64,000 nt of DNA from Phenylobacterium koreense (GCF_040545335.1 NZ_JBEPLU010000002.1:744001-808000); one strand, 5' to 3'. Shown: positions 33,686 to 42,550, numbered from the stretch's first letter. Translations and numbers: made by a program. Notes: generated from the letters alone by a model not told the origin.

Positions 33686-34735
33686 TCAGAACCGCAGGCC
33701 CACGGCCAGCAGGCCGCCGGCGACGCCCGACAACACCACACCCGCCACCACCATCGCCAGGACGCGCGGCGGAAAGGAGCGGGCCAGCATCGCCATCGAG
33801 GGCAGGCTGATCGGCGGAAGGGTCATCAGCAGCGCGCCAGCCGGGCCTACCCCCATGCCCAGCGACAGCATGGCCTGGATGATCGGGGCCTCGCCGGCCG
33901 TGGGGATCACGAACAGCATCCCAGCGACGGCGAAGGCGATGATCCATCCGATGTGATTGTCGACGTTCGGCCCGATCGTCGGGAACAGCCAGGCGCGCGC
34001 AGCGCCCAGCAGCAGGACCAGGATCACGTATTCCGGGACCAACCGCAGCGTCATGCGGCCGAGGATCGCAAGCCAGCGCCGGAACGAAGGTTGCTGCGCT
34101 TCGACCGCCAGCGCGCTCAACACCGCCTCCGATTGGGCGACCTCGCGCGCCGAGGTCATCCGGTTCGCCAGATAGCCCAGCCCGAACACCAGCGGCACGC
34201 CGAGCACCAGCCGGAGCGCCGCCCAGCGCCAGCCGAGCACGAAGCCGATGAAGATCAGGGTCGCCGGGTTGAGCACCGAATTGCCGAGCCAGAAGGCGAT
34301 GGCCGCTCCCGCCGAGGCCTGCGCCCGGCGAAGCCCCGCGACGACGGGCGCCGCGCAGCAGGTGCACATCATCCCGGGAAGCGCGAGCACGCCGCCGGCC
34401 AGGGCGCTTCCGAAGTGTCTGCCGCCGAGCAGGCGCGCCACCCAGTCCGCAGGCAACAGAGCCTGAACGGCCGAGCCGAGCAGCAGCCCCAGCACCATCG
34501 CCTTCCAGATCGCCTTGCCATAGGCCAGCGCATAGCCAAGCGCCGCCTCGATCGACGGCGCCGGGGCGCTGGCCGCCTCTCCCATCAGGATGGACTTGCC
34601 GATCGAGTGGTCGGCCGCGGCCACGAAGGCGCGGTCGTAATAGGGCAGCCACTTGACGTAGAGCAGGCCGAGGGCGGCGATGACGACGAAGGTCGCCACA
34701 CGCCAGGCGAGGTTCATCGTTCGAATCTGCCGCAT
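33686..34735 (-). CDS. Permease, DUF318/ArsP_1-like
   Basis: A 349-residue integral membrane protein with about eight to ten hydrophobic helices. The conserved region GVLALPGMMCTCCAAPVV, with a Cys-x-Cys-Cys cluster, and the repeat-like NSVLNPATLIF and IPTAGEAPIIQAML segments are typical of the predicted-permease family related to ArsP. Some family members export organoarsenicals, others are linked to metal or sulfur compounds; the substrate here is unknown. It lies 69 bases downstream of mnmH on the same strand and may share its transcript. An alternative start at 34717 removes six residues. Confidence 0.8.
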   Translation of the reverse strand: MRQIRTMNLAWRVATFVVIAALGLLYVKWLPYYDRAFVAAADHSIGKSILMGEAASAPAPSIEAALGYALAYGKAIWKAMVLGLLLGSAVQALLPADWVARLLGGRHFGSALAGGVLALPGMMCTCCAAPVVAGLRRAQASAGAAIAFWLGNSVLNPATLIFIGFVLGWRWAALRLVLGVPLVFGLGYLANRMTSAREVAQSEAVLSALAVEAQQPSFRRWLAILGRMTLRLVPEYVILVLLLGAARAWLFPTIGPNVDNHIGWIIAFAVAGMLFVIPTAGEAPIIQAMLSLGMGVGPAGALLMTLPPISLPSMAMLARSFPPRVLAMVVAGVVLSGVAGGLLAVGLRF

Positions 34736-34804
34736 TCGCGCCTTTTGGGCCGCACGCGCGCGGCGATCAAGGCGAAGCCGGCGCCTGCCCGCCCGATGCG
34801 ACGA

Positions 34805-35866
34805 TCAGGCGCCGCCGACCAGCCCAGCGATCTTGCGGGCCGCCTCGTCGAAGGCCTCCGCGTCGAGCCGGCCCAGCGCCACCTCCCCGATCACGCGGCC
34901 ATTGCGCTCGCGGCTGGAGCGCCGGTAGGCCGGGTCGTAGTGGGCCTCGATCAGGTCCGCGGCCAGGGCCTCGGTCTCGCCCGCACGGGCCAGGTCGGCC
35001 CACGCCTCCAGCCGCTTGCGGCCAAGCCGGTCGGGCAAGCGGGCCAGCAGCGGGATCAAGGCGTCCGGATCACGGCCGAGTTCGCCATAGTTCTGAGCGA
35101 GGTAGCGGGCTCGCGCCTCCGGCGGCGCCAGGAGCGAGATACGCGGCGCGGCGTCCATGGCGCTCCACAGCACGGGAGGGACCATGCGCTGGCCGACCTT
35201 GCTGGACTCCGCCTCCACGACGATCGGCCGCGACAGGTCGAGCCGCTCGAGCTCGGCCAGAAGCCGGCTCTCGAACAGCTTCTGGCTGGGCTGCGGCGTC
35301 CCCGGCAGCGCGCCGAGCAGCGAGCCACGGTGGGCGGCCAGCGCTTCCAGGTCCAGCGCCTGCACGCCCAGCGCCGCAAGGTGCGCCAGCACCTCGGTCT
35401 TGCCGCTGCCGGTGGGGCCGTCGAGGACCACGACCTTCGGGACCGGGTGCGCCTCGTAGAGCCGCTGCACGACCCGGCGGCGATAGGTGCGATAACCTCC
35501 GGCCAGCACGGCCGTTCGCCAGCCGACCTGCGCCAGGATCACCGCCATGGCGTTGGAGCGCATGCCGCCCCGCCAGCAATAGACCAGCGGCTGCTGCGAA
35601 CCCGGCCAGTCGGCCATCGCGGTCTGCAGGTGCTGCGCGACGTTGCGCGCGACGTAAGCAGCGCCGATCCGCCGGGCCTTGAAGCGCGACTCCTGGACGT
35701 AGATCGTCCCGACCTCCGCCCGCTCGGCGTCGCTAAGCACCGGCAGGTTCACCGCGCCGGGAATGTGGTCGACCGCGAACTCGCCGGGGCTGCGCGCATC
35801 GATGATCATATCGAACGCGCCGAGGGTCGCAGGCTCGGCGTCCTCCGCGACGCGAATCTCAGCCAT
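34805..35866 (-). CDS. mnmH: tRNA 2-selenouridine synthase MnmH (SelU)
   Basis: Replaces sulfur by selenium at the wobble 2-thiouridine of certain tRNAs, using selenophosphate. The 353-residue protein has an N-terminal rhodanese domain with active Cys97 in YCWRGGMRS and a P-loop domain with GPTGSGKT (150-157), the known MnmH architecture. Length is normal. It is divergent from selD, the selenophosphate supplier, with only 65 bases between the two starts, so the pair forms a complete selenium-tRNA module. Confidence 0.94.
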   Translation of the reverse strand: MAEIRVAEDAEPATLGAFDMIIDARSPGEFAVDHIPGAVNLPVLSDAERAEVGTIYVQESRFKARRIGAAYVARNVAQHLQTAMADWPGSQQPLVYCWRGGMRSNAMAVILAQVGWRTAVLAGGYRTYRRRVVQRLYEAHPVPKVVVLDGPTGSGKTEVLAHLAALGVQALDLEALAAHRGSLLGALPGTPQPSQKLFESRLLAELERLDLSRPIVVEAESSKVGQRMVPPVLWSAMDAAPRISLLAPPEARARYLAQNYGELGRDPDALIPLLARLPDRLGRKRLEAWADLARAGETEALAADLIEAHYDPAYRRSSRERNGRVIGEVALGRLDAEAFDEAARKIAGLVGGA

Positions 35867-35931
35867 GTCGGACTCGTCCCATGCGGCTGCTATATAACCG
35901 CGCCGGCAAAATCCGAACCCAGAGCGCTCCC

Positions 35932-37005
35932 ATGAACGACGTCACCGCCCCTACCCAGCCCGTCCGGCTCACCAGCCTGGCGCATGGCGGCGGCTGCGGC
36001 TGCAAGATCGCTCCGGCGGTGCTGCAGGAGATCCTCGCCAAGACTCCCGCCGCCGCAGCCTTCCCCAACCTCCTGGTCGGCGCTGAAACCTCGGACGACG
36101 CGGCGGTCTGGAAGCTCAACGACGAGCAGGCGGTCGTCGCCACCACCGACTTCTTCATGCCCGTGGTCGACGATCCCTTCGACTTCGGCCGCATCGCCGC
36201 GACCAACGCCCTTTCCGACATCTACGCCATGGGCGCGCGGCCGCTGTTCGCCCTGGCTATCGTCGGCATGCCGGTGAACGTCCTGCCGTTGGACACCATC
36301 GGTTCGATCCTGGCCGGCGGCGCCTCGGTCTGCGCCGCAGCCGGCATCCCCGTCGCCGGCGGTCACTCGATCGACAGCGTCGAGCCGATCTACGGCCTGA
36401 TCGCCGTGGGACTGGTCCGACCCGACGAGGTCCTGACCAACCGCACCGGCCGCGCCGGAGACGTCCTGATCCTCACCAAGGCGCTCGGCGTGGGTGTGCT
36501 CAGCGCCGCTTTCAAGCAGGAGCGGCTGGACGTCCTCGGGTACGAGCAACTGATCGGGTCCACCACCCAATTGAACGCCGTCGGCCCGGAGCTCGCAGGC
36601 CTCGCCGGCGTGCACGCCATGACCGACGTCACCGGCTTCGGGCTCCTCGGCCATGCGCTGGAGATGGCCCGCGGCGCAGGCGTCACCGCCGAGATCTTCA
36701 CGGGCGCGCCCGCCCTTCTGGCCGGGGTCGAAGACCTCGCCAAGGCTGGCGTGCGCACCGGCGCCAGCGGCCGCAACTGGGCCAGTTACGGCGGCTCGAT
36801 CCGCGGCGCCGAAGGCCTCGCGGACTGGACGCGCGACCTGCTCTGCGATCCTCAAACCAGCGGCGGCCTGCTCATCGCGGTCGATCCGGCCACGGCCGCC
36901 GACACCCTCGCGCTCCTGCGCGCCCGCGGCTTCGACCGCTCGGCCATCGTCGGCCGCCTCAAGCAAGGCCCGGCGCAGATCGAACTGGCGAACGCCCGAG
37001 TCTGA
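35932..37005 (+). CDS. selD: Selenophosphate synthetase SelD (Cys form)
   Basis: Makes selenophosphate from selenide and ATP. The 357-residue protein has the N-terminal active-site loop GGGCGCK with Cys22 (not selenocysteine) and Lys25, then DDAAVW, TTDFFMPVVDDPFDFGRIAA and a TDVTGFGLLGHALEM motif, all typical of SelD. The start at 35932 is chosen over an open frame 17 codons longer because the family begins just before the active-site loop. Divergent from mnmH. No selA, selB or selC is seen in the window. Confidence 0.95.
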   Translation: MNDVTAPTQPVRLTSLAHGGGCGCKIAPAVLQEILAKTPAAAAFPNLLVGAETSDDAAVWKLNDEQAVVATTDFFMPVVDDPFDFGRIAATNALSDIYAMGARPLFALAIVGMPVNVLPLDTIGSILAGGASVCAAAGIPVAGGHSIDSVEPIYGLIAVGLVRPDEVLTNRTGRAGDVLILTKALGVGVLSAAFKQERLDVLGYEQLIGSTTQLNAVGPELAGLAGVHAMTDVTGFGLLGHALEMARGAGVTAEIFTGAPALLAGVEDLAKAGVRTGASGRNWASYGGSIRGAEGLADWTRDLLCDPQTSGGLLIAVDPATAADTLALLRARGFDRSAIVGRLKQGPAQIELANARV

Positions 37006-37235
37006 ACCGCAAGGCGTCAGGCGTCTTCCAGCATCGACATCCTATCCCTCGTCGCTTCGCAGGCGGAGCGAGCGCAGCAACTCGCCTGTGGCGCTGCGGC
37101 ACTATAGCTCACGTCACGTTGCAATCCTGAAAAACAGTAGCGCTGCCTTACGCAGCGTCAGATGATCCTCGCATTCGAGAGTCGGGAGTCTCCACGTCAG
37201 AGGGGGACGGCTCACGAGGGGAAGAGGAAACACTC

Positions 37236-40232
37236 ATGTTGAAGAGCAGATATTTCTGCAGTGGGTCGATTATTGCCGCGGCCCTGGCGTTTGGAAGTGG
37301 CGGCGCTGCGGTCGCTCAAGAGACCGGCAGCACCGTCGAGGAGGTCATCGTCACCGGCTCATTCATCGCCGGGACGCGAGAAGACGCAGCCCTGCCCGTC
37401 GACGTGATCGGCTCGCAGGACCTCCAGAAGCAGGGCTCGCCCACCACGGTGAACCTGGTCAAGAACATCACCGCGGCCCAGAGTTCGATCGGTGAATCCA
37501 ACCGCTTCCTGGGCACGGCGGCTGGCGCGGCCACCATCAACCTGCGCGGTTTCGGCTCGTCCCGGACGCTCGTGCTGTTCAATGGCCAGCGGATGGCCAA
37601 TTCGCCGGCGGCTGTGGCCATCGAGTCGGTGGACATCAACTTCATCCCGAACATCGCTGTCGGCCGGATCGAAATTCTGAAGGACGGCGCGGCGGCCACC
37701 TACGGCTCGGACGCCGTCGGCGGCGTGGTCAATTTCATCACCCGGCGCGACCTCGAAGGCTTCGAAGCCACTGCGAACTACACCGCCATCGACGGATCGA
37801 AAGGCGACTACGACGTCAGCCTCGCCCACGGCTGGAAGTTCGACCGCGGCGACGCCCTGCTGACCGGAACCTACCGTCGGCGCAGCGAACTGCGCACGAC
37901 CGACCGCGACTGGGCGCTCCGGCCCTTCACCGAGAACGCCTTCGGCGGCTGGTCCACCGCCTCGAACCCGGGTGTGTTCCAGACCGGCACGGCCGCCCAA
38001 CTCGCGTCGGGCGGGTTCACGCAGTCGTTCCTGGACAATGGATGCACCGAGATGGGGGGCGTGCTGGTGAGCGCCGCTTCGCCAGCCTCGGGCTGCCGCT
38101 TCCAGTTCACCCAGTTCGACAACCTGGTGAACGATGAGGACCACTACTCCGTCTTCGGCCAGCTCAACTTCGAACTCTCGGAGAACTGGGACTTCCACAG
38201 CGAGGTTCTCTGGTCCCGCCACACGGTCGATCAGGAGCGGGTCTCGCCGGCGCAGTCGACCACCCAGTTCCCGACGCCGATCATGGCTTCGGGCGGCTCG
38301 CCCGGCGGCGGCACGTCGCCCTATCCGGCGATCGGCCTGAACCAGCAATCGCGCTTCTACGTGCCGGCCAACAACCCAGGCCTTCTGGCCTATCTGGCGG
38401 TTCCCGCCAACTGCGCCGGCACGGCCGCAGCCATCTGCGCCAACGCCGCCGCCAACGGGGTCATCACTTCACAGACCCTCTGGCGGCCCGAAGGCTACGG
38501 CGGCAACCCGCTGTTCGAACACGGCGCCGACGAGCAGCGCCGCCAGGCGACGGCCTTCCGCGTCGGCGGATCGCTACGCGGCAAGATCTTCGAGAACATC
38601 GGCGTCTCGATGGCGGCCACCTACCAGCGCAACCATGGTGAGGGCGGCGCCGGGCCCGACATCTCGGTCACCCGCCTGCAGCTCGCCATGCGCGGCCTGG
38701 GCGGCCCGGACTGCAACCCGGCCACCGGCACGCCGGGGGTGGGCTCCTGCCTCTGGTTCAATCCCTTCGCCAACGCCTATCAGGGCAATCCGGCGATCGG
38801 CGCGACGAACCCGTTCTTCAACTCGAACGTCCAGAACAGCAAGGAAGTGCTGAACTGGATGCGCCAGCCGCTGGTGGCCGACACCTTCACCGAACTGGCG
38901 GTCGGCGAGATCGTGTTCAACGGCGAGTTGCCCATCGAGCTGCCGGGCGGCGGCATCGGCTGGGCCGTCGGCACGCAGTGGCGCTACGATCGCCTGCAAG
39001 TGAACGTCCCGGACTTCTACGACATCAACTCGGCGCCCTGCGTCGACAGCCCGCCCTTCGGCGACGGCCTGCCGATCTGCACCAACGGCACCGGCGCGCA
39101 CACCTTCTACTCGGCGGTGCAGGAGGTCGATATCGACCGCACGGTCGCCTCGCTGTTCGCCGAGGTCAAAATCCCGGTCACCGACAACTTCGAGGTCACC
39201 GGCGCGGTCCGCTACGAGGAGTACGGCGGCACGGTCGGCTCGACCACCAACCCGAAGATTTCGGCCCGGTGGCAGGTGGTCGATTGGCTCGCCGTCCGCG
39301 GCTCGGCCGGTTCCACCTTCCGCGCCCCGCAACAGCGGGACGTGACGCCCGGCTTCGTGCGCGGCCTGGCGCAGTTCAACCTGCCGGGCGTGGGCTCGCT
39401 CTACCGGCCGGTGCTGACCAACAACAACCCGGACCTGAAGCCCGAGACGGCTGACACCTACAATGTCGGCCTGATCGTCAACGCCGGGAACTTCCGGGCC
39501 ACCATCGACTACTTCAAGTTCAAGTTCAAAGATGAGCTGACCAGCGAGACATCGGCTGCGATCGTCTCGACGATGTTCCCGAGCGCCACGCCGTCCACCT
39601 GGAAGTGCAATGTCCCCGAGTTCCGCGCGCGCTTCCAGTTCGCGGACGACGGCAATCCCGCCACGGACGACTGCACGCCGGCCAGGCTGCTCGGTGTCAC
39701 GGCCAACCTGATCAACGGGCCGAGCGTGGACACCTCGGGCGTCGACTTCCAGGCGACCTACGTCTTCCCGGACATCCGCTGGGACGGCGACCTGACCTTC
39801 GGCGTCGATGGCACCTACACGATCGAATACAAGCGCGGCGCCCTGGTCACGCTCGACGGCTTCACCATCGCCCCCGCGCTCGACCGCGCCGGCAAGTCCG
39901 AACTGCTCAGCTCCTTCTACTCGTACCCGCGCTGGCGGGCGAACGGCTACGTGCAGTTCAACCGCGAAGGCCACAACCTGCGCTGGACCACGCACTTCAA
40001 GTCTGGGACCGACAACATCGTCGGGGCCTCCGTTCTGAAGACCAAGGACGAGATCACTCACGACCTGGTCTACACCGGCATCCTTCCCTGGAAGGACATC
40101 CAGTTGACGGCCGGCGTCATCAACATCTTCGACAAGGACCCGCCCTTCACGCGTAGCCAGTACAACTACGACTACACCAACGCCTACTTCCTCGGCCGCA
40201 CCTTCCAGGTGGGCCTGAAGGCGCATTTCTAA
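37236..40232 (+). CDS. TonB-dependent outer membrane receptor
   Basis: A 998-residue TonB-dependent receptor. A signal peptide ends near residue 27 (AAVA), a TonB-box-like EEVIVTG follows, then the plug domain (about 50-165) with INLRGFGSSRTLVLFNGQR and GRIEILKDGAAATYGSDAVGGVVNF, and a long beta-barrel ending in Phe (VGLKAHF). Large size and a many-Tyr/Asn barrel resemble the caulobacterial and sphingomonad receptors for carbohydrates or peptides, but the ligand cannot be told. It is a single gene with a strong terminator after it; no FecI or intact FecR is adjacent. Confidence 0.95.
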   Translation: MLKSRYFCSGSIIAAALAFGSGGAAVAQETGSTVEEVIVTGSFIAGTREDAALPVDVIGSQDLQKQGSPTTVNLVKNITAAQSSIGESNRFLGTAAGAATINLRGFGSSRTLVLFNGQRMANSPAAVAIESVDINFIPNIAVGRIEILKDGAAATYGSDAVGGVVNFITRRDLEGFEATANYTAIDGSKGDYDVSLAHGWKFDRGDALLTGTYRRRSELRTTDRDWALRPFTENAFGGWSTASNPGVFQTGTAAQLASGGFTQSFLDNGCTEMGGVLVSAASPASGCRFQFTQFDNLVNDEDHYSVFGQLNFELSENWDFHSEVLWSRHTVDQERVSPAQSTTQFPTPIMASGGSPGGGTSPYPAIGLNQQSRFYVPANNPGLLAYLAVPANCAGTAAAICANAAANGVITSQTLWRPEGYGGNPLFEHGADEQRRQATAFRVGGSLRGKIFENIGVSMAATYQRNHGEGGAGPDISVTRLQLAMRGLGGPDCNPATGTPGVGSCLWFNPFANAYQGNPAIGATNPFFNSNVQNSKEVLNWMRQPLVADTFTELAVGEIVFNGELPIELPGGGIGWAVGTQWRYDRLQVNVPDFYDINSAPCVDSPPFGDGLPICTNGTGAHTFYSAVQEVDIDRTVASLFAEVKIPVTDNFEVTGAVRYEEYGGTVGSTTNPKISARWQVVDWLAVRGSAGSTFRAPQQRDVTPGFVRGLAQFNLPGVGSLYRPVLTNNNPDLKPETADTYNVGLIVNAGNFRATIDYFKFKFKDELTSETSAAIVSTMFPSATPSTWKCNVPEFRARFQFADDGNPATDDCTPARLLGVTANLINGPSVDTSGVDFQATYVFPDIRWDGDLTFGVDGTYTIEYKRGALVTLDGFTIAPALDRAGKSELLSSFYSYPRWRANGYVQFNREGHNLRWTTHFKSGTDNIVGASVLKTKDEITHDLVYTGILPWKDIQLTAGVINIFDKDPPFTRSQYNYDYTNAYFLGRTFQVGLKAHF

Positions 40233-40268
40233 CCCCGACCACTGACTTTTCGCCTCCGGGCGAAGCGA

Positions 40269-40300
40269 GGGACGCCGGCGGTTCGGCGTCCCTTTTCTTT
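40269..40300 (+). terminator. Rho-independent terminator after the TonB receptor
   Basis: GGGACGCCG (40269-40277) and CGGCGTCCC (40284-40292) form a perfect 9-bp stem, directly followed by TTTTCTTTT. This is the clearest intrinsic terminator in the window. Confidence 0.92.
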
Positions 40301-40336
40301 TGAGCGCTCTGGCCCGCCCCATCGCGAGCGGGGGAC

Positions 40337-40581
40337 TTATACGACCTCGTCGTCCAGGGCTTTTAGCTGCCTGGTCTTCGTTCTGGACGAAATAGACGCC
40401 ATGACAAGCGTCGGCTCGCCCCCCGATCAGCTGGATATCTTCGCAGCGCCAGTCCCAGGATCCGGCGACAAGGTTGCGCTCAAACGGGTCGGAGATGCGA
40501 ATAGGTCCGGTGGTCGGTCGGCACGCGCAGGCGCTCGCGGCCTTGCGGAGTGACGTCGAAACCTCCACCATCAGCGGCTAG
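40337..40581 (-). pseudogene. Frameshifted remnant of an unknown gene
   Basis: Protein-like segments with normal high-GC codon use appear in three frames of the minus strand just after the repressor stop. First, GFDVTPQGRERLRVPTDHRT runs to a TGA at 40480. Next, in another frame, ERNLVAGSWDWRC and EDIQLIGGRADACHGVYF follow. Last, in a third frame, RQLKALDDEVV ends in a TAA at 40337-40339. Together they read like one short protein broken by at least two frameshifts. I do not recognise the family. Confidence 0.5.
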
Positions 40582-41247
40582 TCACACCGGCCGGAGGATC
40601 TTGCGCGCCTGGTGGGGCGGGATGATCGCGGTGATGTGGGCCGCCCAGCGCAGCTTGCAGTCACGGCGCGTCGGCCCATTGACACTCTCGAGGTCATAGA
40701 GCTTGCTGCGCGAGCCGCGCAACAGCCGCTTGACCAGCACCTCGTCGGTATCGGTCTCGACCACCACCACCTGGCCTAGCATGTCAGGGGTCGGCGGGGT
40801 CCGCTGGTCCTCGAAATAGATCAGGCCGCCATTATCGGCCAGCCCTGGCATGGAATGCCCGACAACCTGCAGGGCGACCGCCCGTTCCGTCCCGCCCGGC
40901 GGCAATGGCACGAGGTCTCCGGTCCCCTGGCCGGTGGCGAAGAGCACCGCGCCTTCGGGGTCGGCCCCGACCTTGCCGATCACCGGCACGAACCGCGCGT
41001 CGCGACGCGGTTCCGCTACGTCCGAACCTGTCGGACTCTCGCCCTCATATAGCCACTCATGGCGCACGCCGAAGGCTTCGGCGTAGGCCTTGGCCCTTGA
41101 ATAGGAAAACGGCGCATTGCCGTTCTCGTTGGAAGCGTAGGTGTTCAGGTTCCAACCGAAGGCCAGGGCCGCGTCACGGCCCGTCCGATAGCCCGCGGCG
41201 ATGCGGGACTCGCGGAGGCGCTGGGCTCGGGCGTGCTGAGGCGTCAT
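40582..41247 (-). CDS. XRE/S24-type repressor (CI/LexA-like)
   Basis: A 221-residue phage-repressor-like regulator. The N-terminal part (RLRESRIAAGYRTGRDAALAFG..) is an XRE helix-turn-helix, and the C-terminal part is an S24/LexA-type dimerisation and self-cleavage domain with ALQVVGHSMPGLADN (catalytic Ser region) and DEVLVKRLLRGS (catalytic Lys region). Such proteins control prophages, mobile elements or stress genes. The start at 41247 is chosen; an ATG at 41265 lies in frame. It is divergent from a 58-residue membrane protein across an AT-rich operator-like region. Confidence 0.85.
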   Translation of the reverse strand: MTPQHARAQRLRESRIAAGYRTGRDAALAFGWNLNTYASNENGNAPFSYSRAKAYAEAFGVRHEWLYEGESPTGSDVAEPRRDARFVPVIGKVGADPEGAVLFATGQGTGDLVPLPPGGTERAVALQVVGHSMPGLADNGGLIYFEDQRTPPTPDMLGQVVVVETDTDEVLVKRLLRGSRSKLYDLESVNGPTRRDCKLRWAAHITAIIPPHQARKILRPV

Positions 41248-41287
41248 GAGAGACGTATTTATCATACATTTCTTCTTGCGACAAAAT

Positions 41288-41302
41288 TGTATTGTTTATA
41301 CA
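41288..41302. promoter_or_regulatory. Candidate repressor operator (palindrome in AT-rich divergent promoter)
   Basis: TGTATTGTTTATACA is an inverted repeat (TGTAT/ATACA, 5-base spacer) within a strikingly AT-rich stretch (about 41250-41312) between the S24 repressor and the small membrane protein gene. It ends nine bases before the ATG at 41311, so bound repressor would block the start. Confidence 0.5.
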
Positions 41303-41310
41303 GTTCAATC

Positions 41311-41487
41311 ATGCCCACGACCAGGAAGCCAGCCGAGCCCGCCAGGGACTCCCTCACCGTCGAGCTCGGCGGCTGGTTCAAGGCCAGCGCCACCGGCCGG
41401 GGCGTCTTCGTGATCGGCGTGATCCTGCTCTTCCTGGGGGCGCTCGGCCTGGCCCAGGCCTGGTTAGGCGGCGGGATCGGACCCTGA
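41311..41487 (+). CDS. Small single-pass membrane protein (58 aa)
   Basis: A 58-residue protein with a polar N-terminus (MPTTRKPAEPARDS) and one hydrophobic segment (about residues 31-53: GVFVIGVILLFLGALGLAQAW). No ribosome site is visible before the ATG at 41311; an AT-rich promoter lies directly upstream, so the message may be leaderless. It is divergent from the S24 repressor, which probably controls it. Function unknown; small membrane proteins under such repressors may be phage accessory or toxin-like proteins, but this is a guess. Confidence 0.55.
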   Translation: MPTTRKPAEPARDSLTVELGGWFKASATGRGVFVIGVILLFLGALGLAQAWLGGGIGP

Positions 41488-41531
41488 CCGACCGCCTAAC
41501 TTGCGGAACCTCATCCACATTTTTACTTGCT

Positions 41532-41798
41532 GAACCCGAGGCGCTCGGCCTCGGCGGGCTGAAGGATCCGGAGATGCGCCGGCGGCTCTCGGCGCCTGCT
41601 GTGGCGCTGTTTCTGAAGACGGCGGACCTGCTCGACCTGAAAGTCGAGGACCGGATGGCGCTGCTGGGCGGGATCTCGCGGCAGACCTATCACAACTGGA
41701 AGACTGGCCGGACGGCGAGCCTGACCCGTGACCAGCTGGAGCGCATCTCGCTTTCCGACGGTTGGCGTCTTCGACGACATCGCCGAAGGCGAGGATGA
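41532..41798 (+). pseudogene. Truncated Xre/MbcA/ParS-type antitoxin
   Basis: The reading frame shows the N-terminal half of an Xre/MbcA/ParS antitoxin: LKDPEMRRRLSAPAVALFLK, LLDLKVEDRMALLGGISRQ and TYHNWKTGRT. After LERIS the frame runs straight into codons that belong to the RES toxin in another frame, and the protein ends as SDGWRLRRHRRRRG at 41798. The usual C-terminal toxin-binding region (about 55-60 residues) is missing. No ATG occurs before 41574, so the start is uncertain. It looks like one side of a deletion junction. Confidence 0.7.
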
Positions 41799-42387
41799 GC
41801 TTAGGGTCGCCTTCCTGCTGGAGAACCTCACCAATCCGCCCAGCCAGGCGCGGCTCGCGGCCCTGCCGGCTGGCGAGCTGGCGGCCGGGCCGAGCGGTTC
41901 GATCGTGATGGCCGCCTTCCTGCACGCCAGCGACGAAGGCGGCCGCTTCAACGACGGCGAGCTGGGCGCTTGGTTCGCCTCAGGCGACCTTCCCACGGCC
42001 TTCGCCGAGACGGCGCATCACCACGAACGGCGCCTGCGCGCCTCGGCGGCCGGCTTTCCCGCGCGGATCCAGATGCGCCAGCTTTCGGCCCGCACCAAGG
42101 CCAAGCTGCTTGATCTGCGCGGCGCCCGAGAAAGCCGGCCTGAGCTCTATGACCTGGACGACTACAGCGCCGCCCAGGCCTTCGCCCGCGAGCGTCGCTG
42201 GCCCTATGCTGACCCTAGCGAAGACGGCCTGGTCTTTCAGAGCGTGCGTCACCTGGGCGGGATCAATATCTGCCTCTTCCGGCCAAAGGCGATCGCCCTG
42301 CCCGTCGCCCAGGGCGACCACTACGAATATGTCTGGAACGGATCTGGCGCCCTCAGCATCGTCAAGCTGACGCTCGTGCGCCGCTAG
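41728..42387 (+). CDS. RES-domain toxin, N-terminally truncated
   Basis: RES toxins degrade NAD+ and are paired with Xre/MbcA antitoxins. The frame shows SRFPTVGVFDDIAEG, LENLTNPP, ASDEGGRFNDGELGAWFASGD and LPTAFAETAHHHERR, and near the C-terminus SVRHLGGINICLFRP, so the domain is almost complete. Its natural N-terminus is lost; the frame opens inside the antitoxin remnant with a GTG at 41728. A Phe stands where RES proteins usually have a Tyr in the W-Y-A-S strand, so activity is doubtful. It may be a fossil or a silent toxin. Confidence 0.7.
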   Translation: MTSWSASRFPTVGVFDDIAEGEDELRVAFLLENLTNPPSQARLAALPAGELAAGPSGSIVMAAFLHASDEGGRFNDGELGAWFASGDLPTAFAETAHHHERRLRASAAGFPARIQMRQLSARTKAKLLDLRGARESRPELYDLDDYSAAQAFARERRWPYADPSEDGLVFQSVRHLGGINICLFRPKAIALPVAQGDHYEYVWNGSGALSIVKLTLVRR

Positions 42388-42416
42388 GTTCCAGCTCCAA
42401 CCGGTCTCCGGCTCGC

Positions 42417-42533
42417 TTATCGGCCGGCGCCGCCCTTGGCGACGCCCTTGGCGCGCATCAGGTCGCCGATGGAGACTCCGCCGATCCGGCAGGCCGCCAC
42501 CACGCGATCATAGCTGCGCTTCTGCGCCTTGCA
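42417..42533 (-). pseudogene. C-terminal fragment of an SNase-like nuclease
   Basis: The last 38 codons of this frame (CKAQKRSYDRVVAAC, then RIGGVSIGDLMRAKGVAKG) match the C-terminal part of caulobacterial thermonuclease-like proteins, such as the gene at 32082-32825, which has SYDRVTAIC at the same place. The rest of that domain is absent: the frame upstream is taken over by a FecR-like fragment in a different frame. A deletion relic. Confidence 0.55.
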
Positions 42534-42550
42534 GACGGCGCGCCGCCCCG

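Noticed and set aside
38574..40571. A very long minus-strand open frame opposite the TonB receptor.
   Set aside because: It is a shadow frame of the receptor gene in GC-rich DNA; only its first part, outside the receptor, overlaps the decayed gene at 40337-40581.
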